A DNA stretch of 14,561 bases from an uncultured Terriglobus sp. (GTDB lineage Bacteria; Acidobacteriota; Terriglobia; Terriglobales; Acidobacteriaceae): the NCBI GenBank assembly GCA_937871605.1, contig CALMRM010000031.1, forward strand, positions 1,551-16,111, given 5' to 3'. Position 1 is the stretch's first letter, and each line of letters begins with the position of its first letter. Under the pieces are notes generated by a model. It was given only the letters and a program-made list of their open reading frames with translations, was not told where the DNA came from and searched no databases. Shown one piece after another: positions 12,988 through 14,561 of this stretch. A program made the position numbers and the translations under genes.

Positions 12988-13965
12988 CTACTTTGCATCA
13001 CTTTTGAGGCGCTTGTGCCATTGCCAGGCGGTGTCCACGATGGTGTCCAGGTCCGCAAAGTTCGGCTCCCAGCCAAGCTCCCGCTTTGCCTTCTCTGAAC
13101 TCGCGACAAGCACGGCAGGGTCGCCGGCGCGGCGCGGCTCCTCCACCACTGCGATCGGCAGACCGGTAATGCGGCGAGCGCTTTCAATCACCTCGCGCAC
13201 GGTGAAGCCCTGCCCGTTGCCGAGGTTATAGACCGCCGAGGCCTTCTGGTCGAGCGATGCCATCGCAAGCAGGTGCGCCGCTGCCAGGTCGGCCACATGG
13301 ACGTAGTCGCGCACGCAGGTACCGTCTTTGGTGGGATAGTCCACGCCAAACACCTTGATTTCCTTGCGCAGGCCGAGCGCAGCGTCGAGCACCAGCGGGA
13401 TCAGGTGCGACTCCGGCTCGTGGTTTTCGCCATAGCCCTCAATGGCACCGGCCACGTTGAAGTAACGCAGGGCAGCATAGCGCATCCCAAACTGCGTGCC
13501 GAACCACCGTAACATGTGTTCGCTGAGTAACTTGGACTCACCGTAGGCGTTCGTCGGCTTGAGTTCGTCGCCCTCTTCGATGGGGGTCCGGCGGGGCTCG
13601 CCATAGCAGGCTGCCGTGGAGGAAAACACCAGCCGATTCGTCCCCGTCGCGTGCATGGCCTCCAGCAGCGACAGGGTGCCCACCGTATTGTTACGAAAGT
13701 ACACGTCCGGGCACTTCATACTTTCGCCCGCCTCAATCAAGGCCGCAAAGTGCAGCACGCCGTCATACTGGGTGCGACTCAGCGTCTCCGTGAGCAGCCC
13801 TTTATTGTGGAGATCGCCCTCCACGAACTCCGCTGCTGGGGGCAGTGCTTCGCGGCGGCTGTGGCAGAGATTGTCGTAAATCGTCACCGAGTCGCCACGG
13901 CCAAGCAGAACCCGCGCCACGGTGCCACCGATGTACCCGGCACCGCCGGTCACTAAGTACCTCAT
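12988..13965 (-). CDS. galE: UDP-glucose 4-epimerase
   Basis: 325 residues from the ATG at 13965, preceded by GAGGGG about 8 nt away; upstream residues in the open frame do not belong. GalE interconverts UDP-glucose and UDP-galactose, supplying sugars for envelope polysaccharide. It is an extended short-chain dehydrogenase: NAD-binding G7-G-A-G10-Y-I-G13 in 'YLVTGGAGYIGG', 'IYDNL' (29-33), 'GDLHN' (50-54), 'HFAALIEAGESM' (72-83), S116/T117 in 'FSSTAACYGE', and catalytic Y141-xxx-K145 in 'NAYGESK'. The C-terminal 'DYPTKDGTCVRDYVHVADLAAAH', 'YNLGNGQGFTVREV' and 'RRAGDPAVLVASSEKAKRELGW' are typical of true GalE and not of general NDP-sugar dehydratases. Full length, cytoplasmic. The nearest gene downstream on the strand is the cold-shock gene, which has its own promoter. 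Confidence 0.95.
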   Translation of the reverse strand: MRYLVTGGAGYIGGTVARVLLGRGDSVTIYDNLCHSRREALPPAAEFVEGDLHNKGLLTETLSRTQYDGVLHFAALIEAGESMKCPDVYFRNNTVGTLSLLEAMHATGTNRLVFSSTAACYGEPRRTPIEEGDELKPTNAYGESKLLSEHMLRWFGTQFGMRYAALRYFNVAGAIEGYGENHEPESHLIPLVLDAALGLRKEIKVFGVDYPTKDGTCVRDYVHVADLAAAHLLAMASLDQKASAVYNLGNGQGFTVREVIESARRITGLPIAVVEEPRRAGDPAVLVASSEKAKRELGWEPNFADLDTIVDTAWQWHKRLKSDAK

Positions 13966-14294
13966 TCCACTACCCCTCTGCGCCGAAACGATACCGGCTG
14001 ACATCACATTCTTGCACGCGCTGTAGCCAGTGCCGCGGCCGCGGCGTCTTAGCTAGAGGTGAAATACCTGTAAACAGGCGCAACAGAGGCGGCTCCCACG
14101 CGTTTGAGAAGGCAGCAAGTACCATAAACTGGGATGTGTAATACCTTGCAACACTTTCCCCTGTGGCTGGTCATTGAGTGTCCCGAGTCTGAACATTTTG
14201 CTGTACTGGCCGATGAAGCTTTTGGGCAGAGGTGCCGCTGGCACTCCTCCCACGCCAAACTCCAACGCTGACCTATGGGGATGACGTCATTACT
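13966..14294. other. 329-bp divergent intergenic region, no gene recognised
   Basis: Lies between galE (minus) and the TonB-like gene (plus), so it should hold both promoters. Two overlapping minus-strand open frames of about 70 codons (14049-14265) lack a ribosome site and any recognisable domain. A GCGGCCGCGGC run sits at 14036-14046. No convincing -35/-10 pair was found on either strand. Confidence 0.5.
14281..14290. promoter_or_regulatory. Perfect 10-bp palindrome ATGACGTCAT before the TonB-like gene
   Basis: Self-complementary ATGACGTCAT ends 4 nt before the ATG at 14295, where a ribosome site would be expected. It could be an operator for a dimeric regulator or mere chance; no second copy was noticed. 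Confidence 0.25.
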
Positions 14295-14561
14295 ATGTCG
14301 AATCAGCAGCTTGAAGATCAGCCACTCGAAACTGCCGTGCCGCCAGGCAGTCCACCCGCTGAGCCACGTCCAGGCCGCTCCAACACTGCCTTTCGCGACT
14401 TTGGCGTGCTGGATGCCGGCAAACAGACCAGGAGTTCCGTTGCCACGTCCCTGATCCTGAACGGCGCGGCACTGCTACTCATCCTGCTGGTTAGTCTTAC
14501 TGCAAAAAAGATCATCAAGCCGGTCGCCGTCACCACGTTGACGGCCCCTGTTACGCCGCCG
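14295..14561 (+). CDS. TonB-like energy transducer, N-terminal part (cut by window end)
   Basis: 89 codons are visible and the frame is open at the window edge. Layout: a proline-rich cytoplasmic head (residues 1-30), the short 'FRDFGVLDAGKQTRSS' segment, one membrane helix at about 49-70 ('VATSLILNGAALLLILLVSL'), then KK and a proline/threonine-rich start of a periplasmic linker ('APVTPP'). Energy transducers of the TonB type in Acidobacteriota commonly begin this way, with a '(F)G(L/V)LD' segment before the helix. TonB couples the ExbB/ExbD proton-motive-force motor to outer-membrane receptors. The diagnostic C-terminal TonB domain lies outside the window, so TolA-like or other single-pass proteins remain possible. 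The ATG has only a distant GGGG (14 nt) upstream, and no better in-frame start was seen. Confidence 0.6.
   Translation, partial: MSNQQLEDQPLETAVPPGSPPAEPRPGRSNTAFRDFGVLDAGKQTRSSVATSLILNGAALLLILLVSLTAKKIIKPVAVTTLTAPVTPP

Noticed and set aside
14049..14265. Two overlapping ~70-codon minus-strand frames before the TonB-like gene
   Set aside because: No ribosome site, no domain, and they overlap each other in different frames. Kept only as a note under the intergenic region.

Overview
The window reads as ordinary chromosome from a GC-rich, Gram-negative-type bacterium. The best guess is Acidobacteriota, class Terriglobia, and this is an inference. It rests on the base composition, a C-terminal-truncated TonB-type protein with the short cytoplasmic-head/one-helix layout common in that group, a DUF971 protein in tandem with a DUF3050 protein, and a secreted protein that joins a concanavalin-like domain to TolB-type PD40 blades. 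No phage, transposase, CRISPR array, secretion locus or biosynthetic cluster was seen.

Layout. (1) 5-1221, plus strand: a DUF971 protein and a DUF3050 (heme-oxygenase-fold) protein overlap by ATGA and are almost certainly translationally coupled. Their 3' end runs into a cluster of three short hairpins (1213-1294). (2) 1296-4201, minus strand: an HD-GYP-type protein with a degenerate first HD domain, followed by a GT39/ArnT-like membrane glycosyltransferase. A strong hairpin lies just upstream of the HD-GYP start. (3) 4421-5737, minus strand: a membrane-anchored coiled-coil gene split by an in-frame TAA, then ridA and msrB (metabolite and protein damage repair). (4) 5828-6826, plus strand: an aldo/keto reductase, then tRNA-Pro(CGG) and a bidirectional terminator. 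(5) 7052-10277, minus strand: acs (acetyl-CoA synthetase), a relic of a ParDE-type toxin-antitoxin pair, and gluQ (glutamyl-queuosine tRNA-Asp synthetase), very tightly packed. (6) 10741-12261, plus strand: an exported concanavalin-like/PD40 protein. (7) 12442-13965, minus strand: galE, then a cold-shock protein gene with a convincing promoter and a leader of about 105 nt. (8) 14295-end, plus strand: the start of a TonB-like energy transducer.

Most genes are housekeeping or stress genes and do not form one pathway. The least ordinary parts are three. The first is a C-to-T-type nonsense break in an 11-residue-repeat coiled-coil gene whose repeat register continues unbroken past the stop. The second is the twice-damaged ParDE relic lodged between acs and gluQ, whose last stop codon sits 2 nt before the gluQ start. 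The third is the hairpin cluster flanked by CAGGTACT direct repeats, which supplies the end of the DUF3050 coding region. I found no clear new multi-gene system.
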